A DNA stretch of 64,000 bases from the NCBI GenBank assembly GCA_958295875.1, contig OY282379.1:2170001-2234000 (forward strand). The letters are read 5' to 3'. Under the pieces are notes generated by a model. That model was not told the origin of the DNA, made no database searches, and was given only the letters and a program-made list of their open reading frames with translations. How positions within the stretch are numbered: position 1 is the stretch's first letter; each line of letters starts with the position of its first letter. A program made the position numbers and the translations under genes. This document shows, piece by piece, positions 33,981 through 42,521 of this stretch. This DNA is from an uncultured Pseudomonadales bacterium. GTDB lineage: Bacteria; Pseudomonadota; Gammaproteobacteria; Pseudomonadales; Azotimanducaceae.

Positions 33981-34634
33981 GTGATTAAGCAAACGAGTTT
34001 CTTCAAGCGTCGGCGAGACCTTGCGCTCGATGATTTTGGCGCCTATTGGCGGGGGCGCCATGCGGATGTGGTGCGCCGCATCAAGGGGCTTGTGCGCTAT
34101 GTGCAGAACCATGCGGTGGGCGGGGACGCGGAGCGCGGGTTCGATGGCATCGCGGAGGTGTGGTTCGAGGACAAGGACGCGATGCGGGCCAGCGCTGGCT
34201 CGCCGGAACTGGCCGCGGTGCGCGCGGACGAGGCGAACTTCATCGATGCAGACAACATGGCCGCCATCATCTGTGATGAGTGGGTGCTCAAGGATGGCGA
34301 GGTGCCGCCGGGTGCCGCCAAGCTGATGGCGCTGGTCTCACGCCGCGCGGACAAGGCGCCGGAGGCGTTTCAGACGATCTATCGGGACGAGTTTGGCCCC
34401 ATGGTGGCGGCGGTGCCCGGCGTGGCCCGCTATGTGCAGGCGCACTGCCGGCCCGGCATCTATCGCGCCGGCGGCGAGCCGGCGCGGGATGCGGTGGCGT
34501 CCCTGTGGGTGGCCGGTGGAGCGCCCGCGCTCGCCACGCCGGAAATGGCGGAAGTGGTGGCATTCGAGCGCAACTTCATCGATGTTGGCCGCACCAGCGC
34601 CAGCTGGGTGGAGGAGGTCGAGGTTACGCTGTGA
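33981..34634 (+). CDS. EthD domain-containing protein (two tandem domains)
   Basis: 217 residues with a GTG start behind GGAGG. Each half resembles an EthD-type dimeric alpha/beta barrel: the first half has a DDFGAYWRGRHADVV segment and ends in ADEANFIDADNMAAIICDEW; the second repeats the theme with FQTIYRDEFGPMV and ends FERNFIDVGRTSASWVEE. The internal duplication means one chain could form the barrel that other members make as dimers. EthD proteins accompany oxidative degradation of ethers and other small organics, but their reaction is unclear. Confidence 0.75.
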   Translation: MIKQTSFFKRRRDLALDDFGAYWRGRHADVVRRIKGLVRYVQNHAVGGDAERGFDGIAEVWFEDKDAMRASAGSPELAAVRADEANFIDADNMAAIICDEWVLKDGEVPPGAAKLMALVSRRADKAPEAFQTIYRDEFGPMVAAVPGVARYVQAHCRPGIYRAGGEPARDAVASLWVAGGAPALATPEMAEVVAFERNFIDVGRTSASWVEEVEVTL

Positions 34635-34697
34635 GCGGTGGAGTTCGATGGGTGCCGCTGTTTCCTGTGGCGGATGGGTGGAGACAGGCGCCTGCCT

Positions 34698-35639
34698 TTA
34701 GGCGCTTCGAGGCCGCAGCACTTCTCGGCGGTGCCAGTCAAGAAACTTTGGTGCTGGCCGTTCCTTGTACTTGGGAACCACGGGCAGCACCGCGCCGTCG
34801 AAGCGGCCCAATGATTCGCGCCACCCCGGCCCCTCGGTCCGTGCGGACACGCGGATCACCAAGCTGTCATCCAACCCAAAGGCGCCGCGGTCGAACAAGC
34901 GGTGATGCAATGAGCATAAGGCGAGGCCGTTGCGCACCCAGTCCGGTCCTTTACAGCTGTGCCAGTGAATGTGGGCGGCATCGACGGCAAGGACAGTGCC
35001 TTCCAGACGCACCGAGAACTCGCACACCGCGCATCGCTCAGCATAAGCCTTTAGCACATCCTTCTTGAAATCTGGGTCACGCGCCCGTTGCGAGGTCTTG
35101 TACCCCTTGCCTTCCCCTTCGGCCACCTGCCCGATATCTTGGTATGGGGCTGTGCCAGCCCCGAAGTGCCCGATGCCAGTGGCCTGCAACAGGTCCGCGT
35201 GATACGTCTCAGGAAAGTGTGCATGCAAAATTGCATTGGCCAATTCGTGCGCGAGCGACGGATTGGCCCGTAGCGTGGTGTAGTCCGCAGCCAAGAAGCC
35301 TCCTGCGATGCTGTGCTCACGCAAGTCGCGCACATATGCATCGCGACTCGTGGTCTGCCGCACCAAGTGAGGTCGGTCGATCTCCCAAATGCGGTCTTTT
35401 CGTAGACGCCAGAATGGGAACTCGGGGTGCAGTGTCTGACGGGGCGGACCGAAGGTGGCCAGCAATTCTTTGAGTTTCTGTTCCACGACTGCGAACGGCG
35501 CCAGCCGTTCCTCGTCGCGCAGGCAGCGCCCGATGGCCCAAAGAACAAGGAGCGGTTTGTGGGGCGCTCGCCGCCCGCCCCTGCGCCACCGCCGAAGCGA
35601 GAGAAATCGCCCTCGGATGTCCGCCGAATCGTCGCTCAC
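34698..35639 (-). CDS. Phosphorothioated-DNA-binding HNH restriction endonuclease (type IV, SprMcrA/ScoMcrA-like)
   Basis: 313 residues. The N-terminal half matches the sulfur-binding domain: HKPLLVLWAIGRCLRDEERL near 27-46, LLATFGPPRQTLHPEFPFWRL near 59-79 and IWEIDRP. The C-terminal nuclease has C203 and C206 (CAVC), the DAAHI motif at D220-H223, N237, and C242-x2-HH with LFDRG to D250, a zinc-stabilised HNH fold. Known relatives cut DNA carrying phosphorothioate sulfur and some also recognise 5-methylcytosine. No Dnd or Ssp modification genes are in the window, so it would defend against foreign modified DNA. Its start overlaps the stop of the upstream CoA-transferase gene by 4 bases. Confidence 0.85.
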   Translation of the reverse strand: MSDDSADIRGRFLSLRRWRRGGRRAPHKPLLVLWAIGRCLRDEERLAPFAVVEQKLKELLATFGPPRQTLHPEFPFWRLRKDRIWEIDRPHLVRQTTSRDAYVRDLREHSIAGGFLAADYTTLRANPSLAHELANAILHAHFPETYHADLLQATGIGHFGAGTAPYQDIGQVAEGEGKGYKTSQRARDPDFKKDVLKAYAERCAVCEFSVRLEGTVLAVDAAHIHWHSCKGPDWVRNGLALCSLHHRLFDRGAFGLDDSLVIRVSARTEGPGWRESLGRFDGAVLPVVPKYKERPAPKFLDWHRREVLRPRSA

Positions 35640-38014
35640 TCTCCCCCGCCCACGCCCCTGAACGCCTCCCCAAACGCCCCGTCCTCCGCGAACCGCGAAA
35701 TCTCCGCTGCCGACATGCTCAGCATCTCACGCATCACTTGGGCGTTGTGTTGGCCGAGCGTGGGTGCGGCGGAGCGCAGGTGTTGCGGGGTGGTCGAGTA
35801 GCGGGTGGCGGGGCCGTCGTAGGGGGTTGGCCCCATCTCGGCGTGGTTGAGCGTCACGAAGAACTCGCGGTGGCGAAGCTGCGCGTCCTCGTACAGGTCG
35901 CTGGGGCGCATCACGGCGTAGGCCGGCACGCCGGCGCGTTGCAGGCGCCCGGCGGCGGCGAAGGGTTCCGAATCCGCCAGCCAGGCGGCGAGGGCGGCGT
36001 TCACCGCGTCGGCGTGGTGGAAGCGGTCGTCGAAGGTGCAGCCCAAGTCCACGATGTGCGTCAGCGCGTTCCAGTGCGCGGGCGTCTCCACGGCCACGGC
36101 CACATAGCGCTCGTGCCCAGCCGCGGGGAACACGCCGTGCGGGCAGGCGAGTGGCGAGCCTTGGCCGAGGGCTTGGGCGATGTGGCCGTTGGCGGCGTAA
36201 TCCAAGACGGCAGGGGCGAGGAAGCGCGTGCCGCATTCCACTTGGGAAAGATCGATGTATTGGCCGAGCCCGGTACGGCGGCGATGGCGCAACGCGGCCA
36301 CCAAGGCCGCGGTGCCGAAGCGGGGCGAGATGAAGTCTGTGTAGGCGCCCCAAGGCCCGCAGGGCGGCCGGTCTGGCCAGCCGACCAAGTTGAAGAGGCC
36401 CGCCACCGCCGCGCCTTGGTTGCCGAAGCCGGAATAGCCGCGCTCCGGCCCGAATTGGCCGCGCATGCAGGTGGAGAGCATCACCAAATCGTCGCGGTCG
36501 GCGGCGAGGGTGGCATAGTCGAGGCCGAAGCGGGCCATGGTGCCGGGCGTGAAGCTCTCGATCACCACGTCTGCCCAACCCGCCATGCGCGTGGCGAGTT
36601 CGCGCCCCGGTGCTGTCTTGAGGTCTAAAGTCATGCCCAGCTTCGAGGTGTTGAAGTTGGCATAGAACTGCGAGCGATTCGGCCCCGGCACGCCGTCCTT
36701 GAACGGTGGCGCCTCGCGCAACAGGTCGAGCCGCCCTGGGGATTCGATGCGCACCACCGTGGCGCCGTGGTCTGCCAGCGCCTTGCCCATCATCGGCCCC
36801 ACGCCCACCCAGCTGAAGTCCGCCACTTTGATCCCGGCGAAGGGCGACGCGGTGCTCCGGCCAACGTTTGGGCGCGGCGGGCGCGGTGCGGGTTTGTCCA
36901 ATTCGCCAAGGGCGGGCGCTGCCGAGCCGCGCTGGAGCGGTGTGCGCGAGAGCTTGGCGAAGAGCCCGGGGTGCGGCAAGCCGTCGATTTCCGCAAAGAA
37001 CTCCCGCGCTTTGAGGTGCGGGTCTGCGAGCAGATCCGCCACGTCGTGAATGGCAGCGAGGGTAAGGCCGCGCTCTGCCGAGAAGCGCTGCAGCACTTGC
37101 TTCGTCTGGGTGGAGACGAAACTGCGACACACCTCGGCGGCGGCGCTCGCCGTCGCGGCGTCCAGGGTGCCGTCGCGCAGCTCGCTGAGCCAGCGGTCGA
37201 AACGGCGCCCGCGCACCGCGGCCGGCACCTCGGCGCCGGCTTCCTCGGCCCAACGCAACAGATCGTTCATGGTGCGTTCGCCGAGAATGGGCATCTGCAA
37301 GCGGAGCATGGCGTAGCCGTCTGCGCACCGCACGATGCCGGGCAGCTTGAGCCCTGCGGCCACCAACGGCGGGCCGCTGCCCCGCAACTCGCTTGTGCCG
37401 GGCGGGTTGGCACCGGTATTGGGCGGGAAGCCAGTGGCGTTCATCAGCGTCCACACCACCGCCGCCTGAGCAGACACGTCCAGATGCTGGCCGGCGCCGG
37501 AAACATCTCGCCAGTACAGCGCGATGGCGATGTCCGCGGCAGCTTGCGCACCGACGTGGAACGCCGCTTGCGGCATGGCGCCCATGGGCAGCGGCGGCCG
37601 GTCTGGATTGCCTTGCAGCCCGACCAAGCCGCCGGCCGCTTCGATGGTGAGCTCGGTGGCGGGCAGCTGGGCCGCCGGCCCGTCGCACCCGAATGGCGTG
37701 ATGGAGGCATGCACAACGTGGGGGAATCGCTCCGCCACGCCGGGCGTGAAGCCGGATTCGATGAACACGTCCGCTTCGCTGAGGAACGCCGTGGCATCTT
37801 CTGCCACCACGCTGCGCTTGCCGACGCCGAGCGCCGCCCAATACAGCGAATCGCCGTTGGCGAAGGGCGGCAGCCGCCGGCTCTCGCACCCTTCCGGCGG
37901 CTCCACTTTGATCACTTCCGCGCCGAGCTCCGCCAGAATCCGGCCGGCGAGCTCTCCCCAACGGCTGGTCGTGTCGATGACGCGAATGTCGTCGAACGGG
38001 GCGGCCATGGTCAC
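35636..38014 (-). CDS. Double-length CaiB/BaiF CoA-transferase (two fused domains)
   Basis: 792 residues, twice the usual family length. The first domain (about 1-375) starts FDDIRVIDTTSRWGELAGRILAELGAEVIKVEPPEG and contains GAGQHLDVSAQAA. The second (about 395-790) starts FAGIKVADFSWVGVGPMMGK and contains NFNTSKLGMTLDLKTAPGRE, VIESFTPGTMARFGLDYATL and GLGQYIDLSQVE. The second half keeps the canonical motifs better; the first has shortened or altered segments, such as the missing NRNKRS-type stretch. One domain may be catalytic and one structural. Such fusions mimic the interlocked homodimer. It may be translationally coupled to the HNH gene. Confidence 0.85.
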   Translation of the reverse strand: MTMAAPFDDIRVIDTTSRWGELAGRILAELGAEVIKVEPPEGCESRRLPPFANGDSLYWAALGVGKRSVVAEDATAFLSEADVFIESGFTPGVAERFPHVVHASITPFGCDGPAAQLPATELTIEAAGGLVGLQGNPDRPPLPMGAMPQAAFHVGAQAAADIAIALYWRDVSGAGQHLDVSAQAAVVWTLMNATGFPPNTGANPPGTSELRGSGPPLVAAGLKLPGIVRCADGYAMLRLQMPILGERTMNDLLRWAEEAGAEVPAAVRGRRFDRWLSELRDGTLDAATASAAAEVCRSFVSTQTKQVLQRFSAERGLTLAAIHDVADLLADPHLKAREFFAEIDGLPHPGLFAKLSRTPLQRGSAAPALGELDKPAPRPPRPNVGRSTASPFAGIKVADFSWVGVGPMMGKALADHGATVVRIESPGRLDLLREAPPFKDGVPGPNRSQFYANFNTSKLGMTLDLKTAPGRELATRMAGWADVVIESFTPGTMARFGLDYATLAADRDDLVMLSTCMRGQFGPERGYSGFGNQGAAVAGLFNLVGWPDRPPCGPWGAYTDFISPRFGTAALVAALRHRRRTGLGQYIDLSQVECGTRFLAPAVLDYAANGHIAQALGQGSPLACPHGVFPAAGHERYVAVAVETPAHWNALTHIVDLGCTFDDRFHHADAVNAALAAWLADSEPFAAAGRLQRAGVPAYAVMRPSDLYEDAQLRHREFFVTLNHAEMGPTPYDGPATRYSTTPQHLRSAAPTLGQHNAQVMREMLSMSAAEISRFAEDGAFGEAFRGVGGGE

Positions 38015-38075
38015 GCTATGGCTGGATGGCGCCCGCGTGTCAGGCGTTGCCGACGCTCAACCAGCATCTTGGGCG

Positions 38076-38702
38076 TCATCGTGGCGCAGCGACGCCCCGA
38101 TAGGTGAAGGTGGCGAACTTCGGCCCCGGCAGGTAGCCCGTCTCCAATTCGTTGATGCGGAAGCCGGCAGCGGCGATCAACTGATCCACTTGCCGCGAAA
38201 GGTGGCAGCCACCGCCTATCACCTTCCACGCCGGCTCGATTCGCCGCTGCCAGTTCAGCCACTGCCGCTCCGGGCTGGCGCCGTGTTCGGCGAAGATGAG
38301 CCGCCCCCTAGGCTTCAGCACGCGCCGCAACTCGGCGAGAGCCCGATAGACGTTCGGCACCGAGCACAGCGTCCAAGTGGAAACGACAGCGTCGAAGGCG
38401 TCGTCTTCGGCAGGAATCTCTTCCGCGGAGGCGGTGGTGACCTGCACCGGAAACTGCGCGGCACCCAAGCGCTCAGACGCCAACTCCACGATGTCCGGCG
38501 ATGGTTCGATGGCCGTCAGCGCTTCCGGCGCTGCGTCGCCGGCGCCATAGTGGGGCAGGTTCAGCCCAGTGCCAAAGCCGATCTCAAGCACGCGCCCTTG
38601 CGCCTTCGGCACCAATCGCGCCCGCACTTCAGACATGGGTCTTTGTGCGCAAGCCATGTTGATTAGCTTCGGCAGCACATGTCGCGCGTAAAGGCCCATC
38701 AA
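38076..38702 (-). CDS. Class I SAM-dependent methyltransferase
   Basis: 208 residues. The SAM-binding core is complete: VLEIGFGTGLNLPHYG (motif I, about 38-53), ALTAIEPSPDIVELA (motif II), VQVTTASAEEIPAEDDAFDAVVSTWTLCSVP (motifs III-IV) and LKPRGRLIFAEHG. The layout is closest to UbiE/METTL7-like small-molecule methyltransferases. Its start overlaps the preceding membrane-anchored gene by 4 bases, so the two are probably co-translated. Substrate unknown. Confidence 0.85.
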   Translation of the reverse strand: MMGLYARHVLPKLINMACAQRPMSEVRARLVPKAQGRVLEIGFGTGLNLPHYGAGDAAPEALTAIEPSPDIVELASERLGAAQFPVQVTTASAEEIPAEDDAFDAVVSTWTLCSVPNVYRALAELRRVLKPRGRLIFAEHGASPERQWLNWQRRIEPAWKVIGGGCHLSRQVDQLIAAAGFRINELETGYLPGPKFATFTYRGVAAPR

Positions 38703-39151
38703 TCCTCCTTCGCCGCGCTCGGCAGAACAATTCTGGGCGCGGTGTTGTCGTCTCCATCGCAGTCGGCGCCGGCGACGTTCGCAGCGCCGCCCGCGGCCTT
38801 GCCCGTGGGCGCCGCCGATGTGTCCGCGCTTTCTTGCGCCGGCGTGGCGAACAGCTTCACTTCGCCGCTCGCGTAGCCGCGAAACTTCAGGTACTCCACC
38901 AGCGCACGGTCCACGGCGCGTTCGATGTCGCCATCCAGCCAGGCGGCGTCCAAGCGCGGGAAGCGGCGCAGCATGGCGGGGCGGTTGTAGAGGACATTGC
39001 GCGAGAGGGTGCCGGCGACAAAGCGCTCCGCGTTGAGCGCAAACTCAAAGCGCACCCGAATCGGAACCTCTACCAGCGCCGCGCCAGCCCGCACCGTGTG
39101 CTTCACCACCTTCTTATCGACCACCCAGAGCACCGCAAGCGCTCCGACCAT
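38699..39151 (-). CDS. Hypothetical protein with N-terminal hydrophobic segment
   Basis: 150 residues. A short N-terminal hydrophobic run (MVGALAVLWVVDKKVV) could be a membrane anchor. The body (VPIRVRFEFALNAERFVAGT, RPAMLRRFPRLDAAWLDGDI) looks folded, and the last 45 residues are low-complexity and disordered. No family is recognised. It precedes the methyltransferase gene with a 4-base overlap, suggesting linked function. Confidence 0.5.
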   Translation of the reverse strand: MVGALAVLWVVDKKVVKHTVRAGAALVEVPIRVRFEFALNAERFVAGTLSRNVLYNRPAMLRRFPRLDAAWLDGDIERAVDRALVEYLKFRGYASGEVKLFATPAQESADTSAAPTGKAAGGAANVAGADCDGDDNTAPRIVLPSAAKED

Positions 39152-39202
39152 CGCCGTAAGCCCGAAGATACACGAAAACGCGCCGGCGCCGCCCGTGCCC
39201 GC

Positions 39203-39236
39203 TGGGAGGGTGGGACGCCTGGGAGGGTGGGACGCG
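39203..39236 (+). repeat. Two tandem 17-bp repeats
   Basis: TGGGAGGGTGGGACGC occurs twice in direct succession (39203-39219 and 39220-39236) inside a roughly 300-base non-coding stretch (39152-39455). Nothing else of note was seen in that gap. Confidence 0.7.
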
Positions 39237-39455
39237 GGTGTTGAGGCCCTCTAAGCCGGCCTGTTCAACGCGGATGCGTGCCGCGGGCGCGGCTCGCCCG
39301 TTTCGCCGGCCAGTGAACGGTTAGCGCCAAATCAAACGACAGCCTCGCCAGCGGAGCGGCTGAGCCGCGCCGCGGGGATGCAGCGAGTGGCTGCGCCCGA
39401 ACGGCGCTTCGCAGGTGTGGTTCGCCGGCTAACCTTGGTGGACGACCGCGGGCCG

Positions 39456-40094
39456 CTACTGGCCGTGGCGCTCTGCGTTTTGCAGGTACTCGCGTTCGTC
39501 CGCGCTGCTCACCCGGTTCAACACCGCATTGCGGTGCGGGAACCGGCCAAAGCGGGTAACGACGTTGCGATGGCGCTTGGCGTAGTCTGCAACGCCGCTC
39601 ACGAACTCGCGCCACTCTTCCGGCACGGTCTCTGCCAACTCGCTGGTGAACGCCACGTAGTGGCGCTGCGCGGCGATGGATTCGCTGTGGTGGAACGGAT
39701 GGTGCAGGAACAGCCGCGCCGGGATGGACAGCGCCGCGTCATGGCCGGCCGCCACGGCGCGTTCCGCCACCTTAAGCGCCAGCGCGTCGTTGGCAAACGC
39801 ACCGGCTTTGCCGCGGAAGCAATGGCGCGAAAATTGATCGAGCAGGATGACGAGCGCCAGCGAGCCTTGGGCAGTTTGCCCCCATTGTTCGCGTTCGCTT
39901 TGCGCGGCCGGCGAGTCTGCGGAGAGGCGCGCCAAGAGCTTGCCGAAGCGGTCTCGGATTTCTTGATCCAGCGCTTTGCCGCCTTGATACCAGCGCTCGG
40001 ACTGCTGCGCCGCGGCCGCTGGGTCGTCGTGGGCGTCGCCAAGCCAGAATGTCACGATGTCTTCGGGCGTGATTTCCACCGCGTCTCGCACCAC
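39456..40094 (-). CDS. DUF924 family protein
   Basis: 212 residues from GTG 40094; a GTG at 40133 would add 13 residues that look non-native. The protein is helical throughout and carries the DUF924 pattern: DIVTFWLGD, RWYQGGKALDQEIRDRFGKL, LALVILLDQFSRHCFRGKAGAFANDALAL and LFLHHPFHHSES with YAKRHRNVVTRFGRFPHRN. The conserved charged LDQFSR and FGRFPHRN motifs are intact. The biochemical role of the family is not established. Cytoplasmic. Confidence 0.85.
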   Translation of the reverse strand: MVRDAVEITPEDIVTFWLGDAHDDPAAAAQQSERWYQGGKALDQEIRDRFGKLLARLSADSPAAQSEREQWGQTAQGSLALVILLDQFSRHCFRGKAGAFANDALALKVAERAVAAGHDAALSIPARLFLHHPFHHSESIAAQRHYVAFTSELAETVPEEWREFVSGVADYAKRHRNVVTRFGRFPHRNAVLNRVSSADEREYLQNAERHGQ

Positions 40095-40371
40095 TATCGC
40101 ACCCGCCCCGCTTGGGCCGGGCCGCCCGCCCACGCCGGCGTGCCGATCGCCCCGGCCGTTGGCACGGGTTCCCCAGTGTTCCTAGCCGCGCATTGTGTGC
40201 CGAGGAGGCCAGATTGCATTCGCATGGGCACCCAATACTCCCTCGGAAGGCGGCAACATCGGCCCTTGGAGCGGCGCTTCGCGCCGCAAGGCGTTGGCGC
40301 CGAGAAGATGCCATTATACATGCGCGGTCGGCGCGGGCGCGCCGGCCGGCCAACGAACTCGAGGGGGAATG

Positions 40372-40815
40372 ATGGCTACGGAAGAGAAGCACACGTTCTG
40401 CAGCGCGGGTTGGGTGGGCGCGGCGCGGGCATACGTTGAAGGGCAATGCGCGGCTGAGGATTTAAGCGGCGTCACCCTGCGGTTTTGCGAGAAGTTCACA
40501 GACGCGCCGGCGGAACTGGCCACGGAGCCGGGCAACGTCACTGGCTGGTTCATCCGCATCGAAGGCGGTGAAGTGGAGGTGGGGCGCGGCGTGCTGGCGG
40601 ATGCGGACGTCGTCATCACGGCGGACTATGCAACCGTGGTGCCGCTGGCGCGACTTGTGTTCGAGGGCAACCCCGAGGCCGCCGAAGCCGCGCAGAAGGC
40701 GGTCACCGAGGCCATGGCGCAGGGCAAGATGAAGCGCGAGGGCGACGACGCCGCGATGGCCTCAGCACCGTTCCTCGCCGGGCTGCACGACGCGCTGGCG
40801 AAGCGCACCGCCTGA
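40372..40815 (+). CDS. SCP2 sterol-binding-like domain protein
   Basis: 147 residues; GAGGGGG at 40361-40367 supports ATG 40372 (ATG 40369 is also possible). The middle third (WFIRIEGGEVEVGRGVLADADVVITADYATVVPLARL) has the beta-sheet pattern of small SCP2-like lipid-binding proteins, and the C-terminal helix (AEAAQKAVTEAMAQGKMKREG) fits the lid. It could bind acyl-CoA or another hydrophobic molecule. It stands alone between minus-strand genes. Confidence 0.6.
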   Translation: MATEEKHTFCSAGWVGAARAYVEGQCAAEDLSGVTLRFCEKFTDAPAELATEPGNVTGWFIRIEGGEVEVGRGVLADADVVITADYATVVPLARLVFEGNPEAAEAAQKAVTEAMAQGKMKREGDDAAMASAPFLAGLHDALAKRTA

Positions 40816-40862
40816 GGCCGAGGCGAGGCGCCGCTGGGAACGCCGTCCGTTAGAACCGCGGC

Positions 40863-42332
40863 CTACGCGGGCTTGGCTTGGCGGCGCGCTTCCAACTCGC
40901 GCAGGATTTCCTCGTGGCGCTTCTTGTCGATGCGGTACATGAATGCGAAGCCCATGCCCCCATAAACAATGATGTAGTAGAGCGGCCCCATCATGAACAA
41001 GAGGCCGTCGATGGCCTCCTGAGAGACGCCTTGCGTCGCCGCGTCTTGCGGAAAGCCGATGATTTCCAAGCCAAAGCCGCCGATGAGCCCGCCCAAGCCC
41101 TGGGTCATCTTGATGGCGAACGTGCGGATGGCGAAGATCGCCCCTTCGGCCCGGTTGCCGGTTTTGAGCTCATGCTCGTCCGCCACGTCCACAAGCTGCG
41201 AATCGATCACCACCGGCACCACGGCCAAGGTGATGAAGCCGAGCCCCCAGATGCCGAAGAACGCTAGCAGCAGCCAGATGGTGCCGTTCTCTGGGAACCA
41301 GCCCAACAGCCGCAGGCAATAGGGCAGGCCGATGAGGAACGCCGTCACGGCGATGGTGAAGATCACCGTGTACTTCTTGTCCATCAAGCGCGTGAGCCAC
41401 GCCGCCACCACCACCACCAACAGGGCGCCGGGCAGCCGCACAAAGTCCCGCAGGGCGATCTGCTCCGTCGTGAAGTCGAAGGCGTAGACGAATGTGTAGG
41501 TGGCCACCACCGAGATGACGCCGCCAGAAACGGCGAGGATCAGCCAGCACAGGCACACCGACAGATAGGAAGGGTTCACCAGCAGCGAGCGGAAGTTCAC
41601 GAACGTGTCGCGAAAGAAGCGGCGGTAGTAGCTGCCGGCCCGCTGGACGACGCTCTGCTCGCCATGCAGAAGCGGAATCTGATCGGCCGTCATCAACGCG
41701 CAGGCCACGATCGCGACGAAGCAGAATGCGCCGCCGAACATGGCCAGCAAGCGGTAGCGCTCCGGGTCCAGCAGGCCGTTGGCATAGTGCGGCGTGGAGG
41801 GGAAGATCACCCACAGCACAAAGGCGCCGAGCGCCACCAAGCCCACCGTGAGCACCACCCAGTTCCAGCCGAAGATGGAGGTGCGCTCGTCGTAATCGTC
41901 CGTGAGCTCGGCGCCGAGGGCGCTGTGCGGCACGGAATAGAAGGTCTTCGCCAGCCGCAGCCCCACCATCGTGAGGGTGAACCACAGGAACAGAGCGTAT
42001 TCGGAAAACCCGTCCGGCGGCTGGTACATCAGGTAGAAGCAGAGCGCCAAGGGCAGCGCGGAGGCGAACATGAAGGGATGGCGCCGCCCCCAGCGCGTGC
42101 GCACGCTGTCCGACAGGGCGCCCACCAGCGGATCTGACACCGCATCCACGATGCTGGCGATGAGAAACGCCGTGCCGCACAAGGCTGGGGAAACGCCCAG
42201 CACTTGGTTGTAGTAGATCATGGTGGCGACGCCAGCGGCGCCGACCATGGCTTCTTCCAAAGACCCAACGGAGAACGCGAACTTCGTGCGCGCGCTCACG
42301 CGACGCCGGCGTTCGTTGGGGGCGGCTGTCAT
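40863..42332 (-). CDS. GPH-family (MelB-like) sugar/organic solute:cation symporter
   Basis: 489 residues and 12 predicted helices. GPH hallmarks: KFAFSVGSLEEAMVGAAGV at the start, the DAVSDPLVGALSDSVRTRWGRRHPFM loop near 62-87, and SALGAELTDDYDERTSIFGW near 136-155. MelB-type carriers import glycosides or other solutes with Na+ or H+. It lies downstream of an N-acyl-D-amino-acid-deacylase-like gene and an aldolase gene on the same strand, so it may bring in the substrate of that pathway. Confidence 0.85.
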   Translation of the reverse strand: MTAAPNERRRRVSARTKFAFSVGSLEEAMVGAAGVATMIYYNQVLGVSPALCGTAFLIASIVDAVSDPLVGALSDSVRTRWGRRHPFMFASALPLALCFYLMYQPPDGFSEYALFLWFTLTMVGLRLAKTFYSVPHSALGAELTDDYDERTSIFGWNWVVLTVGLVALGAFVLWVIFPSTPHYANGLLDPERYRLLAMFGGAFCFVAIVACALMTADQIPLLHGEQSVVQRAGSYYRRFFRDTFVNFRSLLVNPSYLSVCLCWLILAVSGGVISVVATYTFVYAFDFTTEQIALRDFVRLPGALLVVVVAAWLTRLMDKKYTVIFTIAVTAFLIGLPYCLRLLGWFPENGTIWLLLAFFGIWGLGFITLAVVPVVIDSQLVDVADEHELKTGNRAEGAIFAIRTFAIKMTQGLGGLIGGFGLEIIGFPQDAATQGVSQEAIDGLLFMMGPLYYIIVYGGMGFAFMYRIDKKRHEEILRELEARRQAKPA

Positions 42333-42521
42333 CCGTGCGTCTGGCTTGGCCGGCGCTTCAGGCTAGGGCGTGGCGCCGCGGCGTTGGCCGGCCAGCCAAG
42401 CCGCGCATGGGGCATCCACAAGCTGCCACAGCATCGCCGGCTGGGCTGTACGTTCCGCATCGCGTTGCCCGCGGCCCCAAACTCGCTGGTGGCAAGCCGG
42501 GGCCGCCGACGCCGCAGCGGC

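Noticed and set aside
35727..37961. A 744-codon minus-strand frame inside the double CoA-transferase gene
   Set aside because: It is out of frame with a protein full of recognisable CoA-transferase motifs and is extremely Arg-rich.
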